Assembly (NCBI RefSeq): GCF_014652655.1
Contig: NZ_BMZF01000003.1
Coordinates: forward strand, 248,001 to 312,000
Length of the DNA stretch: 64,000 nucleotides
Direction: 5' to 3'
Source of the DNA: Paramylibacter ulvae
GTDB taxonomy: Bacteria > Pseudomonadota > Alphaproteobacteria > Rhodobacterales > Rhodobacteraceae
The position numbers and the translations under genes are program-made. Positions 34,951 through 43,644 of the stretch are shown one piece after another. The notes under the pieces are model-generated. The model saw only the letters and a program-made list of their open reading frames with translations. It was not told the origin of the DNA and did not search any database. Numbering within the stretch: position 1 is the first letter of the stretch; each line of letters opens with the position of its first letter.

Positions 34951-35914
34951 GCCAAAACTCCGGTTTGTTTCCTGTGAAAAGATAATCGGCCGTCATTTGC
35001 GCCAGCGCTGGCGCCAATAGGAACCCATGCCGATACAATCCATTGGCATAGATCACGCCGTCACGTTGTTGAATGCGCGGCAAATTATCGGGAAATGCGG
35101 GGCGAGCATCGACACCGATTTCCAAGATTTCCGCCTCGCCAAATGCAGGGTGGAGGGCGTATGCCGCCGACAGTAATTCCAACATTGATCGTGCGGTAAT
35201 GCGATTACGTTCGTGTGATTCAATCATCGTCGCCCCCAACATGAACACCCCATCGCCACGTGGGACGATATAAATTGGAATGCGCGGATGGAGCAATCGA
35301 ATGGGGCGCGACAGGGTGATGTCAGGGCAGCGCAAGATTAGCATTTCACCCTTCACGCCACGCAGATCAGAAACCGCATCACGCGCGGACAACCCACGAC
35401 AATCGATGCGATTTGTGGTGGGGGCGGGCATATCGGTTTGCACCGATATACCGTTGGCTTGTAAATTTTTGCCCAGCGTGGATAGCGCATCACGGGGTGA
35501 TAAATGCGCTTCTGACTTGAAAAATAAACCTTTTGCAAATCGTCCGGCCAGATCTGGTTCCAATGTGTCGATCATATCGGCATTGATCGTTTCCATCCCA
35601 GATGTGCGGCGTGAAAATCGGGTTAGTTCAGACGTGTCGCGCCCCAGTGCGATCACAAGCGATCCGTTATGCGTCACCGATGATGTGTGTTTGTTCCACC
35701 AGGCTGCTGCGGTTTGCCCCAGACGGACAACGGGTTCCTCTGCACTTTCGCCTTCGCAAAATGGAGCGAGCATTCCACCTGCCCACCATGAACAAGCGTG
35801 TTCGCCGATTTGGGGTTCTCGATCATAAATCACTACCTTGCCACCACGGGAATGGATTTCTGTTGCCAAACATAACCCCGCAACGCCCGCGCCGATGATG
35901 GATACGTCAACCAT
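34940..35914 (-). CDS. thiO: Glycine oxidase ThiO
   Basis: 324 residues, FAD-binding DAO family (VSIIGAGVAGLCLATEI) with the substrate-side Arg-containing region and C-terminal YRHGFLLAP. Oxidises glycine to dehydroglycine with oxygen for ThiG, the aerobic alternative to ThiH. The stop and start overlap the thiS and thiD genes. Confidence 0.88.
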   Translation of the reverse strand: MVDVSIIGAGVAGLCLATEIHSRGGKVVIYDREPQIGEHACSWWAGGMLAPFCEGESAEEPVVRLGQTAAAWWNKHTSSVTHNGSLVIALGRDTSELTRFSRRTSGMETINADMIDTLEPDLAGRFAKGLFFKSEAHLSPRDALSTLGKNLQANGISVQTDMPAPTTNRIDCRGLSARDAVSDLRGVKGEMLILRCPDITLSRPIRLLHPRIPIYIVPRGDGVFMLGATMIESHERNRITARSMLELLSAAYALHPAFGEAEILEIGVDARPAFPDNLPRIQQRDGVIYANGLYRHGFLLAPALAQMTADYLFTGNKPEFWHEN

Positions 35915-36714
35915 CAGTTTTCCCAGACCGCGTGAAAATGATGCACAGGGCCGTGACCCGAACCGACCTTTAATTCATCGGCGCGTGAAATGGCGGATTG
36001 CAAATATTGATGCGCCTTTTGTGCTGCATTGATCAGGGTTTGCCCTTTGGCCAGCTCTGCGGCGATTGCAGATGATAACGTACAGCCCGTTCCGTGGGTG
36101 TTTTTAGTGTTTACGCGTGGTGCACTAAATTCAGTGACATCGTCAGCGGTAATCAAATAATCTGTGCAGATCGCACCGGATGCATGGCCACCCTTCATAA
36201 ATACGGCCTGTGCACCCATCGCCAATAATGCGTGACCTTGTGCCAAGGTTTCATCCTTGGTTGCGGCCTCTGCTGTGTTTAACAGTTTTGCCGCCTCTGG
36301 CAGGTTTGGGGTTAACACCGCCGCCTTCGGCAAAAGTTTGGATTTCAGCGCATCAATTGCGCTGTCTTGAAGCAAGGTATCACCTGATTTTGCGACCATG
36401 ACGGGATCAAGCACAATGGGGTTGTTGAATGCATTCAGATGTTTCGCAACAACGTCGATAATTTCGGGTGATGACAACATCCCGATTTTAATCGCGTTCA
36501 CCGCCAGATCATCCAACACGGCCGAAATCTGTGCGCCAAGGACATCAAGATTGATATCTTGCACCGCCGTCACACCGCGTGTGTTTTGCGCGGTGATCGC
36601 GGTGATCGCGCTGGCGCCATAAACGCCAAGTGCGCTAAATGTTTTAAGGTCGGCCTGAATACCCGCGCCGCCGCCGCTGTCAGAGCCTGCAATTGTAAGG
36701 GCAATTGGGGTCAT
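35914..36714 (-). CDS. thiD: Hydroxymethylpyrimidine/phosphomethylpyrimidine kinase
   Basis: 266 residues from the ATG at 36714, the start after the ribosome site GGAA; the longer in-frame start is 4 residues earlier. ATP and HMP motifs IAGSDSGGGAGIQAD, LDPVMVAKSG and NTHGTGCTLSSAIA identify ThiD. Phosphorylates HMP twice. First gene of the operon, directly below the TPP riboswitch. A hairpin covers its ribosome site. Confidence 0.94.
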   Translation of the reverse strand: MTPIALTIAGSDSGGGAGIQADLKTFSALGVYGASAITAITAQNTRGVTAVQDINLDVLGAQISAVLDDLAVNAIKIGMLSSPEIIDVVAKHLNAFNNPIVLDPVMVAKSGDTLLQDSAIDALKSKLLPKAAVLTPNLPEAAKLLNTAEAATKDETLAQGHALLAMGAQAVFMKGGHASGAICTDYLITADDVTEFSAPRVNTKNTHGTGCTLSSAIAAELAKGQTLINAAQKAHQYLQSAISRADELKVGSGHGPVHHFHAVWEN

Positions 36715-36719
36715 CGCAT

Positions 36720-36748
36720 ATTCCAATTCGTTTGCGAGAATATGGAAT
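36720..36748 (-). promoter_or_regulatory. Hairpin sequestering the thiD ribosome-binding site (riboswitch expression platform)
   Basis: Arms ATTCCATATTC (minus strand, 36748 to 36738) and GAATTGGAAT (36729 to 36720) pair with one bulged base, loop of 8. The second arm contains the GGAA that serves as Shine-Dalgarno for thiD at 36714. Folding would hide the ribosome site; the TPP-bound aptamer is expected to favour it. Confidence 0.6.
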
Positions 36749-36775
36749 GGGAGCGTGTGACATTTGCGTTTGTCT

Positions 36776-36863
36776 ACCGTTCCCTACGCCGTTTATCTCG
36801 GATCAGGTACGATGGGTTTATGCGATTGCAAGTCTCAGCCTGTTGTACAGGCTCCCCAACGGT
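36776..36863 (-). ncRNA. TPP (THI-box) riboswitch
   Basis: On the minus strand: P1 arms ACCGTT with AACGGT; the pyrimidine-sensing half has GGGGAGCC, a P3 stem with CCTGT/ACAGG, and the invariant GGCTGAGA; the pyrophosphate half has ACCTGATC and CGTAGGGAACGG. These are hallmarks of the TPP aptamer, and it lies 62 bases upstream of thiD. Ligand binding should lower expression of the whole thiamine operon. Confidence 0.93.
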
Positions 36864-36920
36864 TTCCCTAGGGGTAGACAGTTCCGCGCGGTGTTGCAAG
36901 GGGGTTTTTTAAAGGGTGGT

Positions 36921-36945
36921 TTCAGCCCGCAATGCACGGGCTGAA
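36921..36945 (-). terminator. Terminator of the metallo-hydrolase gene
   Basis: Perfect 9-base stem TTCAGCCCG with CGGGCTGAA around a 7-base loop, located 6 bases after the stop of the MBL gene. The run of T on the far side is imperfect on the minus strand. Confidence 0.65.
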
Positions 36946-36950
36946 TAGTG

Positions 36951-37715
36951 TTATGAATACCAAGGGCCCGTATGGACCACTGTGCCACTATCGCCTTCGG
37001 CAACCAATGCGCCAAAGCTGTCGATATTGGATTCGCCGTAATGATATGGATAAACATGTTTTGGTTTAAACGCTGCAATCGCCGATGCGGCCTGGTTGAT
37101 ATCCATCGTATAGGGCAGGTTCATTGGTACGAACGCCAGATCAATATCAGTAAGTGCGCGCATTTCGGGAATATCTTCGGTATCACCCGCAATATAAATG
37201 CGGCTGTCACCAATGGTGAGGATATAACCGTTGTCGCGCCCTTTGGGGTGATATTTCAAACGATCCTCGGCCAAATTATACGCAGGGATCGCATCAATAG
37301 CGATATCGCCAATCGTTGTGTTTTCACCATTGCCGATTTTTTGTGCCTTTGATTTCAAGGCATCGGGCAACATGTCAAAAACGGCGGGGTTGGTTAACAG
37401 TTTGGTGTTATCCTTGGCCAACACGGCGAGCGTATCAGGGGCGTAGTGGTCGCCATGTTCGTGCGTGAGCAATATCAAATCCGCGTCAGGACGCCCAGCA
37501 TAGCTGGCAGGATCGCCGACAGGATCATTGTAGATCACCATACCCGGTGTTTCCATCACGAATGACGCATGCGCAATTGGGTGAACTGTTATTGAACCTA
37601 GGCTTGTTTCAAACATATCTGAACCACCTGTTTGTGCATGTGCAGCGTAAGGTAAAATGATTGATGCGCCAAGCGTGGTCGCACCAGAAGACAAAAATTG
37701 ACGGCGAGAATACAT
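36951..37715 (-). CDS. MBL-fold metal-dependent hydrolase with twin-arginine signal (UlaG-like lactonase)
   Basis: 254 residues. The first residues, SRRQFLSSGATTLGAS, form a twin-arginine signal, so the folded protein goes to the periplasm. The metal motif THEHGDH and further histidines (IAHASFVME; AGDTED; YPYHYGES) match UlaG-type beta-lactamase-fold hydrolases. The substrate is unknown. It stands alone between hemP and the thiamine riboswitch. Confidence 0.8.
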   Translation of the reverse strand: MYSRRQFLSSGATTLGASIILPYAAHAQTGGSDMFETSLGSITVHPIAHASFVMETPGMVIYNDPVGDPASYAGRPDADLILLTHEHGDHYAPDTLAVLAKDNTKLLTNPAVFDMLPDALKSKAQKIGNGENTTIGDIAIDAIPAYNLAEDRLKYHPKGRDNGYILTIGDSRIYIAGDTEDIPEMRALTDIDLAFVPMNLPYTMDINQAASAIAAFKPKHVYPYHYGESNIDSFGALVAEGDSGTVVHTGPWYS

Positions 37716-37801
37716 GTTGTTCCTCCTGTTGGGGTGAGCCGAATTTTCAGCCTAGCACATCATATACGCATCGATAATCACATCTTTGTTTGATCGCCCG
37801 A

Positions 37802-37978
37802 CTACTTGGTCAGCAACAACTTATTCTGTCGTGTTTTGCGTAGCGTATAAACCTGATGATCCAACACCAACTGCACGGTGTTATTTTCGCCAAGCAAATG
37901 TTCAACATTGAATGTGGGGCCGGTTTGAATGTCGGTGGATTGGGCAGGTTTAATTGGATGTGGAGCGTTGTATGACAT
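37802..37978 (-). CDS. hemP: Hemin uptake protein HemP
   Basis: 58 residues found by reading; it is too short for a usual ORF list. It ends VYTLRKTRQNKLLLTK, the HemP C-terminal motif (Y.LR.TR..KL.LTK), and has LLGENNTVQLVLDHQ before it. An AAAGGAAA ribosome site precedes the ATG. HemP (HmuP) is an alphaproteobacterial partner in haem uptake that can activate haem receptor genes under iron limitation. No haem uptake genes are in the window, so it is a free-standing copy. Confidence 0.82.
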   Translation of the reverse strand: MSYNAPHPIKPAQSTDIQTGPTFNVEHLLGENNTVQLVLDHQVYTLRKTRQNKLLLTK

Positions 37979-38002
37979 AGGATTTCCTTTTTTGAGTAAA
38001 AG

Positions 38003-38055
38003 AGTCAGGTATTGACGCTTTTTACCAAAGAGTCGGCATTTTGCAATACCTGATT
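38003..38055 (-). promoter_or_regulatory. Long inverted repeat in the hemP upstream region
   Basis: Arms of 12 bases, AGTCAGGTATTG (38003-38014) and CAATACCTGATT (38044-38055), one G-T pair, spaced by 29 bases. It lies 25 bases upstream of hemP and about 120 bases upstream of the plus-strand nuclease gene, so it may act on either. It could bind an iron regulator or fold in the hemP leader. Confidence 0.45.
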
Positions 38056-38175
38056 AAAATGCTAGGTTAATAATCTGATACCCGCCGATTTCTGATCTCG
38101 GATAAGAAATGTCACAAAAGTGTAGAAAAACATGCTTAGGTTGTAGGCAGATTCTATGCAATTTGGGGACACATC

Positions 38176-41100
38176 ATGCATTTTCGTCACTTCTGGCAGA
38201 GCCACATTTTTGGAAATTCTTCATCGAACACATTGATCGGCACCGAACGATCGGAACATTTTTACGGCTTTGGCGGTGACGATACGATCATCGGCGGCGG
38301 TGGGAATGATCGCATTTTTGGTGGGCGTGGATCGGATACCGTTCAATTGAATGGATCCATTGCAGATTATGACATTATCAATCGCGGTGGTTGGTGGAAC
38401 CCAATCACGCGTGTTGTGCAGCGTGATGAAAATGGACATGTGGAATCTGTGACACGATTACATTCCGTAGAATCGCTATATTTTGCAGGGGATGATTATA
38501 CCTATCATTTGGATGGGACAAATAACGCCGCATTGGCGGGTGACGATACCGCATCGGTATCCGAGGACGATGTTTTGACGTTGGATGTGGATGATTTGCT
38601 GGCCAATGACCAAGAGTTTGATGGCGATACACTTTCAATCACAGCCGTGTCTGCAACCAGTGATGCAGGTGCGGTGGTGACGCTTGCAAATGGGATGGTT
38701 TCGTATGACGCGGGGGATATGTTTGATAGTCTTGGCGCTGGGGATACTGCAACCGATACATTTACTTATACGGTGGATGAAGGGCAGGGCGGCGCGGATA
38801 CCGCAACCGTGACCGTTACAATTACGGGGGTAAATGACGGCCCCGTGATCGTAAGTGCAGATGCATTTACAATCGACGAAAATCAATCTGGTGCGGTGGC
38901 GTCGGTTTTCGCAACCGATGTGGATGGGGATGGGGTTACCTATGCCATCATTGGTGGTGCAGATGCCGCGAATTTTGCCATCGATGCACAAACTGGCGAG
39001 CTGATCTTTGTCGCTCCACAAGATTTCGAAAACCCTGCGGATGCTGATCTTGATAATGTTTACGAAGTGTCAGTCAGTGCGACCGATGACATGGGTGCCG
39101 TTACAACACAAGACATCACCACAACCGTGACCGATGTTGATGAAACACCCTCGGTGGATGCACGTATCAACGAAATTCATTATGACAATGCAGGCGCAGA
39201 CGAAGGTGAATTTTTCGAAATTCGCACCAATGCGGGCGATGATGTGTCAACGCTGGTGGTAGAACTGTATAACGGATCAAATGGTACGGTTTATCAAACC
39301 GTTCAGGTGTCTGATCTGACAATGACGACCGATGGAACATTTGATTATTACGTTTGGGATGCTGGCAGCATTCAGAACGGAAGCCCCGATGGAATTGCGT
39401 TGTCAAACGATGGAGCAGTTGTTGAATTTCTCAGCTATGAAGGTACATTGACCGCGGTTGGTGGTTCCGCTGATGGGATGACCTCCACCGACATTGGGCA
39501 ATCTGAAACCAGCAGCACGGCCATTGGTGATTCATTGCAACGTGACGAAGATGGTGTATGGGAAGCGCCACGCGCCAATACCCAAGGTGGTTCAAATGAT
39601 GCCATTGTGACACCAACACTGGATGCACGTATCAACGAAATTCATTATGACAATGCGGGCGCGGACCAAGGTGAGTTTTTTGAAATTCGCACCAATGCGG
39701 GCGATGATGTGTCAACGCTGGTGGTTGAACTGTATAACGGATCAAATGGTACGGTTTATCAAACCGTTCAGGTGTCCGATCTGACAATGACGACCGATGG
39801 AACATTCGATTATTATGTTTGGGATGCTGGCAGCATTCAGAACGGAAGCCCCGATGGAATTGCGTTGTCAAACGATGGCACGCTTGTCGAATTTCTCAGT
39901 TATGAAGGTACATTGACCGCTGTTGGTGGTTTCGCTGATGGCGTGACATCAACCGATATCGGGCAATCAGAGCCAAGCGACACAGCCATTGGCGATTCCT
40001 TGCAACGCAACGAGGATGGAACGTGGGATGCGCCACGCACAAATAGTGCAGGTGGCGATAACGGGGGTGCAACAATACCCGCCGTGGTTATCAATGAACT
40101 CGCGGTCAGCACCACTGGTACGGATTGGGAATTTGTTGAGTTGGCAGGCGTTGCGGGTACATCGCTTGACGGGTTTGCACTGTTACAGCTTGACGCGACT
40201 GGCGAAGTGATCAGCGCGATTGATCTGAATGGTCAAAGCATTGGCGAAAACGGTTATTTCTTGGCGAGCAGCGATCAAGCCGAGGCAACATTTGGCGTGA
40301 CGGGTAATGTTACATTTGCCGATAATACGCTGAACAATGAAACATCCAGTTTTCTGTTGGTGGATGGGTATGACGGTATCACCACGTCGGGTGATCTGGA
40401 CACGGATGATGATGGTGCGTTGGACAGCCAACCATTTGCAAGCGTAGTGGACTCTGTTGCGCTGATCGATGGGGATGCGGGATTGGTTTATTCCGATAAT
40501 GTTGTTGGGCCTGATGGTGCATTTTTACCCGCAGGCGCGGTGCGCAGCCCCGAAATTATCGGTGAATTTGAAGCCACAGATTTTGCCGATAGTGCGGGTT
40601 ACACCCCAACCGCGGGTGATGTGATCAATCCAGAACCAACAGAGGCCACGTTGATTTCGACGATCCAAGGTGCTGGCGATGCCAGCTTTATGGTTGGTGA
40701 ATATGTTCTGGTTTCCGCCATTGTGACCTATGTTGTGAGCGATGGTTTTTACCTGCAAGAAGAAGACGCAGATGTCGACGCAGATGTGAACACATCAGAG
40801 GGGTTGTTTATCTTTACCGGTGGTGCACCGCTAGTGGTTGCGGGCGATTTGGTGGAAACGATTGGTACGGTAACTGAATTCAACGGGCTGACCGAAATGA
40901 ACAACGTGACCAGCACAATTGTACTGTCTAGTGACAATACAATCCCAACGGCGGCACAGGTGCAACTGTCTGGCAGCGCATCAGATTTCGAAGCAGTCGA
41001 GGGCATGCATGTTTCTGTGACCAGCGGCAATGGCGAAGCATTGACCGTGATCGAAAACTTTAATCTTGATCGCTTTGGTGAAATCACCATCAGCGCAGGC

Positions 41101-42621
41101 GTGCAAACCCAGCCTACGCAAATTTTCGATGCGCAAACACAAGGCGATGAAATTGCGCAGCTTCAAGAGGAAAACGCAAACAACACCTTGCTGATCGACG
41201 ATGGCGTTTCGGCGCAAAATCCAGATGAATTTCAGTATATCCCCAATACAACGGGCGATAATGGCAATGGTTATCTGGATAGTGGCGATACGTTTGATGT
41301 GGGAAGTTCCACCATTCGCTTGGGTAGCGAGATTACCGAACCCATTGATGGTGTGATGACGTATGGATTTGGTGATTACCGCCTGTTGGTGAATGGCACG
41401 TTGGCAATCGACGAAGACACCAACACGGGTGCGCGTGATGAAAGCCCAGACGATGTGGGTGGTAATATCCAAGTGGCTAGCTTCAATGTGTTGAACTATT
41501 TCACCACATTCACGGGGCAGGGTGGCTCAGGCCCAAATAACCTGTCACCGCGTGGTGCCAGCAATCAAGAAGAATTTGATCGCCAATCTGAAAATATCGT
41601 TAACGCGATGTCTGGTACAGGTGCCGAAGTTTTTGCATTGCAGGAACTGGAAAACAACGGATTTGATGCAGGTTCAGCGATTTCAACTTTGGTGAGCGAA
41701 TTGAATATCGAGGCGGGCGCAACGGGATCAGATGCCATTTACGCCTTTGTTGATCCAACCAACGGCGCGGTTGATGGTTTTGTTGGTAATGATGCGATCA
41801 CCACTGGTATTGTTTATGATAGTAACGCGGTGACATTGGTTACATCCGATTATCTAGAATTTGCAGAAGACTCTAATGCGGCAACATATGCTTTGGCGGA
41901 GTTTTTGAACCAATATGTGTCTTCATCCAATCAACTTGATGATTTGGGGCGCAATCGTCCCGCTGTAGCTGCGACGTTTGCCGATAACGAAACGGGCGAA
42001 ACGTTTACAATCGTAAGCACCCATTTCAAATCCAAAGGCGACAGCGGGTTGCAGAATTTGGCCGATGCGGTACAGGCTGCACTGGATGCTGGCACCATTC
42101 CCGCGGACGAGGTTGACGCCGTTACCGATGGATTGGCAGCATTGCTCGCCGATCCAAATTTTGACCAAGGCGATGGCCAAGGGTTTTGGAACGGTGTGCG
42201 CACCGATGCCGCAAACGAAGTGGTCGATTGGATGGAAAATTCATACGCAGGAACCAGTACCGATGGCGATTATCTGATCATGGGTGATTTCAACGCTTAC
42301 GGCATGGAAGACCCAGTTCAGGCCGTGCGCGACGATGCGGGCCTGGCCGATTTGATTGATCAATTCATTGGCCAAGAAGATGCCTATAGCTATGTCTTTG
42401 ATGGTCAACGCGGCACATTGGATCAGGCATTCGCATCCAACAGCATGGCGGATCAGGTCACGGGCGTAACTGAATGGCACATCAATGCGGATGAACCCGA
42501 TTTGTTGGGATACGATAGTGATTTTAATAATCCTGCGTTTTACAGCGATGATGTGTTCGCTGCGTCCGACCATGACCCATTGATCATTGGGCTTGATTTG
42601 GGCGATCAGGTAATTGGTTGA
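38176..42621 (+). CDS. Extracellular ExeM/NucH-family nuclease with RTX, cadherin-like and duplicated lamin-tail-like domains
   Basis: 1481 residues. Order: a short N-terminal RTX calcium block (FGGDDTIIGGGGNDRIFGG, residues ~30-56); a Cadherin-like/VCBS region (~115-325; VTITGVNDGPVI, AFTIDENQSG); two near-identical 155-residue modules (~327-481 and ~482-636; ARINEIHYDNAGA) of lamin-tail type; a further lamin-tail-like module (~640); an OB-like module; and an endonuclease/exonuclease/phosphatase domain (~1096-1478; IQVASFNVLNYF, VFALQELENNG, VSTHFKSKGDS, MGDFNAYGMED, ASDHDPLIIGLDL). ExeM/NucH enzymes degrade extracellular DNA, giving phosphate and nucleotides. No Sec signal is seen, so type I secretion is likely, although the usual C-terminal RTX block is absent. 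Stands alone, followed by a convergent hairpin. Confidence 0.85.
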   Translation: MHFRHFWQSHIFGNSSSNTLIGTERSEHFYGFGGDDTIIGGGGNDRIFGGRGSDTVQLNGSIADYDIINRGGWWNPITRVVQRDENGHVESVTRLHSVESLYFAGDDYTYHLDGTNNAALAGDDTASVSEDDVLTLDVDDLLANDQEFDGDTLSITAVSATSDAGAVVTLANGMVSYDAGDMFDSLGAGDTATDTFTYTVDEGQGGADTATVTVTITGVNDGPVIVSADAFTIDENQSGAVASVFATDVDGDGVTYAIIGGADAANFAIDAQTGELIFVAPQDFENPADADLDNVYEVSVSATDDMGAVTTQDITTTVTDVDETPSVDARINEIHYDNAGADEGEFFEIRTNAGDDVSTLVVELYNGSNGTVYQTVQVSDLTMTTDGTFDYYVWDAGSIQNGSPDGIALSNDGAVVEFLSYEGTLTAVGGSADGMTSTDIGQSETSSTAIGDSLQRDEDGVWEAPRANTQGGSNDAIVTPTLDARINEIHYDNAGADQGEFFEIRTNAGDDVSTLVVELYNGSNGTVYQTVQVSDLTMTTDGTFDYYVWDAGSIQNGSPDGIALSNDGTLVEFLSYEGTLTAVGGFADGVTSTDIGQSEPSDTAIGDSLQRNEDGTWDAPRTNSAGGDNGGATIPAVVINELAVSTTGTDWEFVELAGVAGTSLDGFALLQLDATGEVISAIDLNGQSIGENGYFLASSDQAEATFGVTGNVTFADNTLNNETSSFLLVDGYDGITTSGDLDTDDDGALDSQPFASVVDSVALIDGDAGLVYSDNVVGPDGAFLPAGAVRSPEIIGEFEATDFADSAGYTPTAGDVINPEPTEATLISTIQGAGDASFMVGEYVLVSAIVTYVVSDGFYLQEEDADVDADVNTSEGLFIFTGGAPLVVAGDLVETIGTVTEFNGLTEMNNVTSTIVLSSDNTIPTAAQVQLSGSASDFEAVEGMHVSVTSGNGEALTVIENFNLDRFGEITISAGVQTQPTQIFDAQTQGDEIAQLQEENANNTLLIDDGVSAQNPDEFQYIPNTTGDNGNGYLDSGDTFDVGSSTIRLGSEITEPIDGVMTYGFGDYRLLVNGTLAIDEDTNTGARDESPDDVGGNIQVASFNVLNYFTTFTGQGGSGPNNLSPRGASNQEEFDRQSENIVNAMSGTGAEVFALQELENNGFDAGSAISTLVSELNIEAGATGSDAIYAFVDPTNGAVDGFVGNDAITTGIVYDSNAVTLVTSDYLEFAEDSNAATYALAEFLNQYVSSSNQLDDLGRNRPAVAATFADNETGETFTIVSTHFKSKGDSGLQNLADAVQAALDAGTIPADEVDAVTDGLAALLADPNFDQGDGQGFWNGVRTDAANEVVDWMENSYAGTSTDGDYLIMGDFNAYGMEDPVQAVRDDAGLADLIDQFIGQEDAYSYVFDGQRGTLDQAFASNSMADQVTGVTEWHINADEPDLLGYDSDFNNPAFYSDDVFAASDHDPLIIGLDLGDQVIG
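39157..40065 (+). repeat. Tandem 465-base repeat inside the nuclease gene
   Basis: Two copies at about 39157-39600 and 39622-40065 in frame (155 codons each). The first two thirds are almost base-identical, the last third has diverged (for example GMTSTDIGQSETSS against GVTSTDIGQSEPSD). This pattern suggests duplication followed by partial gene conversion. It adds one more lamin-tail-like module to the protein. Confidence 0.9.
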
Positions 42622-42628
42622 TCATAAT

Positions 42629-42659
42629 CCAAGGGTGGTGTGATTTACACCACTCTTGG
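42629..42659 (-). terminator. Bidirectional terminator between nuclease and LysR genes
   Basis: 13-base stem CCAAGGGTGGTGT with ACACCACTCTTGG, one G-T pair, 5-base loop, 8 bases after the nuclease stop; overlaps the stop of the convergent LysR gene. No T-run, but stem strength and placement argue for a shared terminator. Confidence 0.6.
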
Positions 42660-43517
42660 TTCACCAAAGACATCTAATATCTGTTGGCGAAACCATGTAA
42701 TCGCGGGATCGCTATCGGTGATCTGATGCCAAATCATTTTGACCTCATGTTCACCAAGGGGAACGGGGATCGGCAAAATTTGTGCTTGTTGTTGGTTTTT
42801 CAAACTTTGCGCATATTGGCTTGGTACAATCGCAACAACATCCATTTGATTTAACAACTGGGGCAATGCACCAAAATGGCGAAGCCGCAGAACGATGTTA
42901 TTGGCCAAACCCTTTTTGGATAATTCATCCTCGATATCATTGGCATAAGTGGCGCTGGGGGCTGTTAAAGTAATAGGGGCGTCGCGCAATGTTTGGTATT
43001 TACGAGGATCAACATCGCGCCCAATGATTGCACGGTAGGTTTCGTGAAACAGGGTGGTGGAATTCAACCCATTTCCCGCAGTGTTCAAAATACCAATAGC
43101 GATATCACATTGGCGTTGTTGCAATGCGTTGTGTAAATTTTGCCGTGCAGCGGCAATGTTGTGCATCCGCAGATTTGGTGCAATTTGGGACATGTGATGT
43201 GCAAGGCTGGGTAGAAACATCATTTCACCCAAATCAGAGAGCGATAGGCGAAAAGTTTCGCTGCTGCTGTGAGCGACAAAATCGTCTGGTTGTTGCAACG
43301 CATTTTCAATGCCTGCCAAATTTGCGCGAACGATGGGCAAAATTTTTGCACAATATGGTGTCGGGATCATGCCGTCGCGGGTGCGCAAAAACAGGGGATC
43401 ATCAAGGGATGTGCGCAGGCGTGCCAATGCATTACTTGACGCGGGTTGGCTCAGCCCCACTACACCGCCCGCGCGTGACACCGATCCATGCTGATCAATG
43501 GCGAGCAACAGGCGCAA
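42645..43517 (-). CDS. LysR-family transcriptional regulator
   Basis: 290 residues from the TTG at 43517. LysR helix-turn-helix (QHGSVSRAGGVVGLSQPASSNALARL) and effector domain. The family's usual first residues (a DLNLL segment) lie upstream of the TTG, without an ATG, GTG or TTG in frame, so the true start may be the ATT at 43553 after an AGGT site. It is divergent from the IorAB unit, its most likely target. Confidence 0.82.
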   Translation of the reverse strand: MRLLLAIDQHGSVSRAGGVVGLSQPASSNALARLRTSLDDPLFLRTRDGMIPTPYCAKILPIVRANLAGIENALQQPDDFVAHSSSETFRLSLSDLGEMMFLPSLAHHMSQIAPNLRMHNIAAARQNLHNALQQRQCDIAIGILNTAGNGLNSTTLFHETYRAIIGRDVDPRKYQTLRDAPITLTAPSATYANDIEDELSKKGLANNIVLRLRHFGALPQLLNQMDVVAIVPSQYAQSLKNQQQAQILPIPVPLGEHEVKMIWHQITDSDPAITWFRQQILDVFGEPRVV

Positions 43518-43644
43518 CAGGTTAAGGTCGATATGATTTACATTTATTGAAATGGTGAATGTTACCTATTCATTAATTAACTTTGACTTTAATTTAGTTT
43601 CACGCGACCATCTGTGCAAGAATTAATGCGCAAGAGGTAGCGAT

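Noticed and set aside
38050-38075. Possible CtrA site before the nuclease gene
   Set aside because: Two TTAA half-sites are there but are nine bases apart, while CtrA needs seven.
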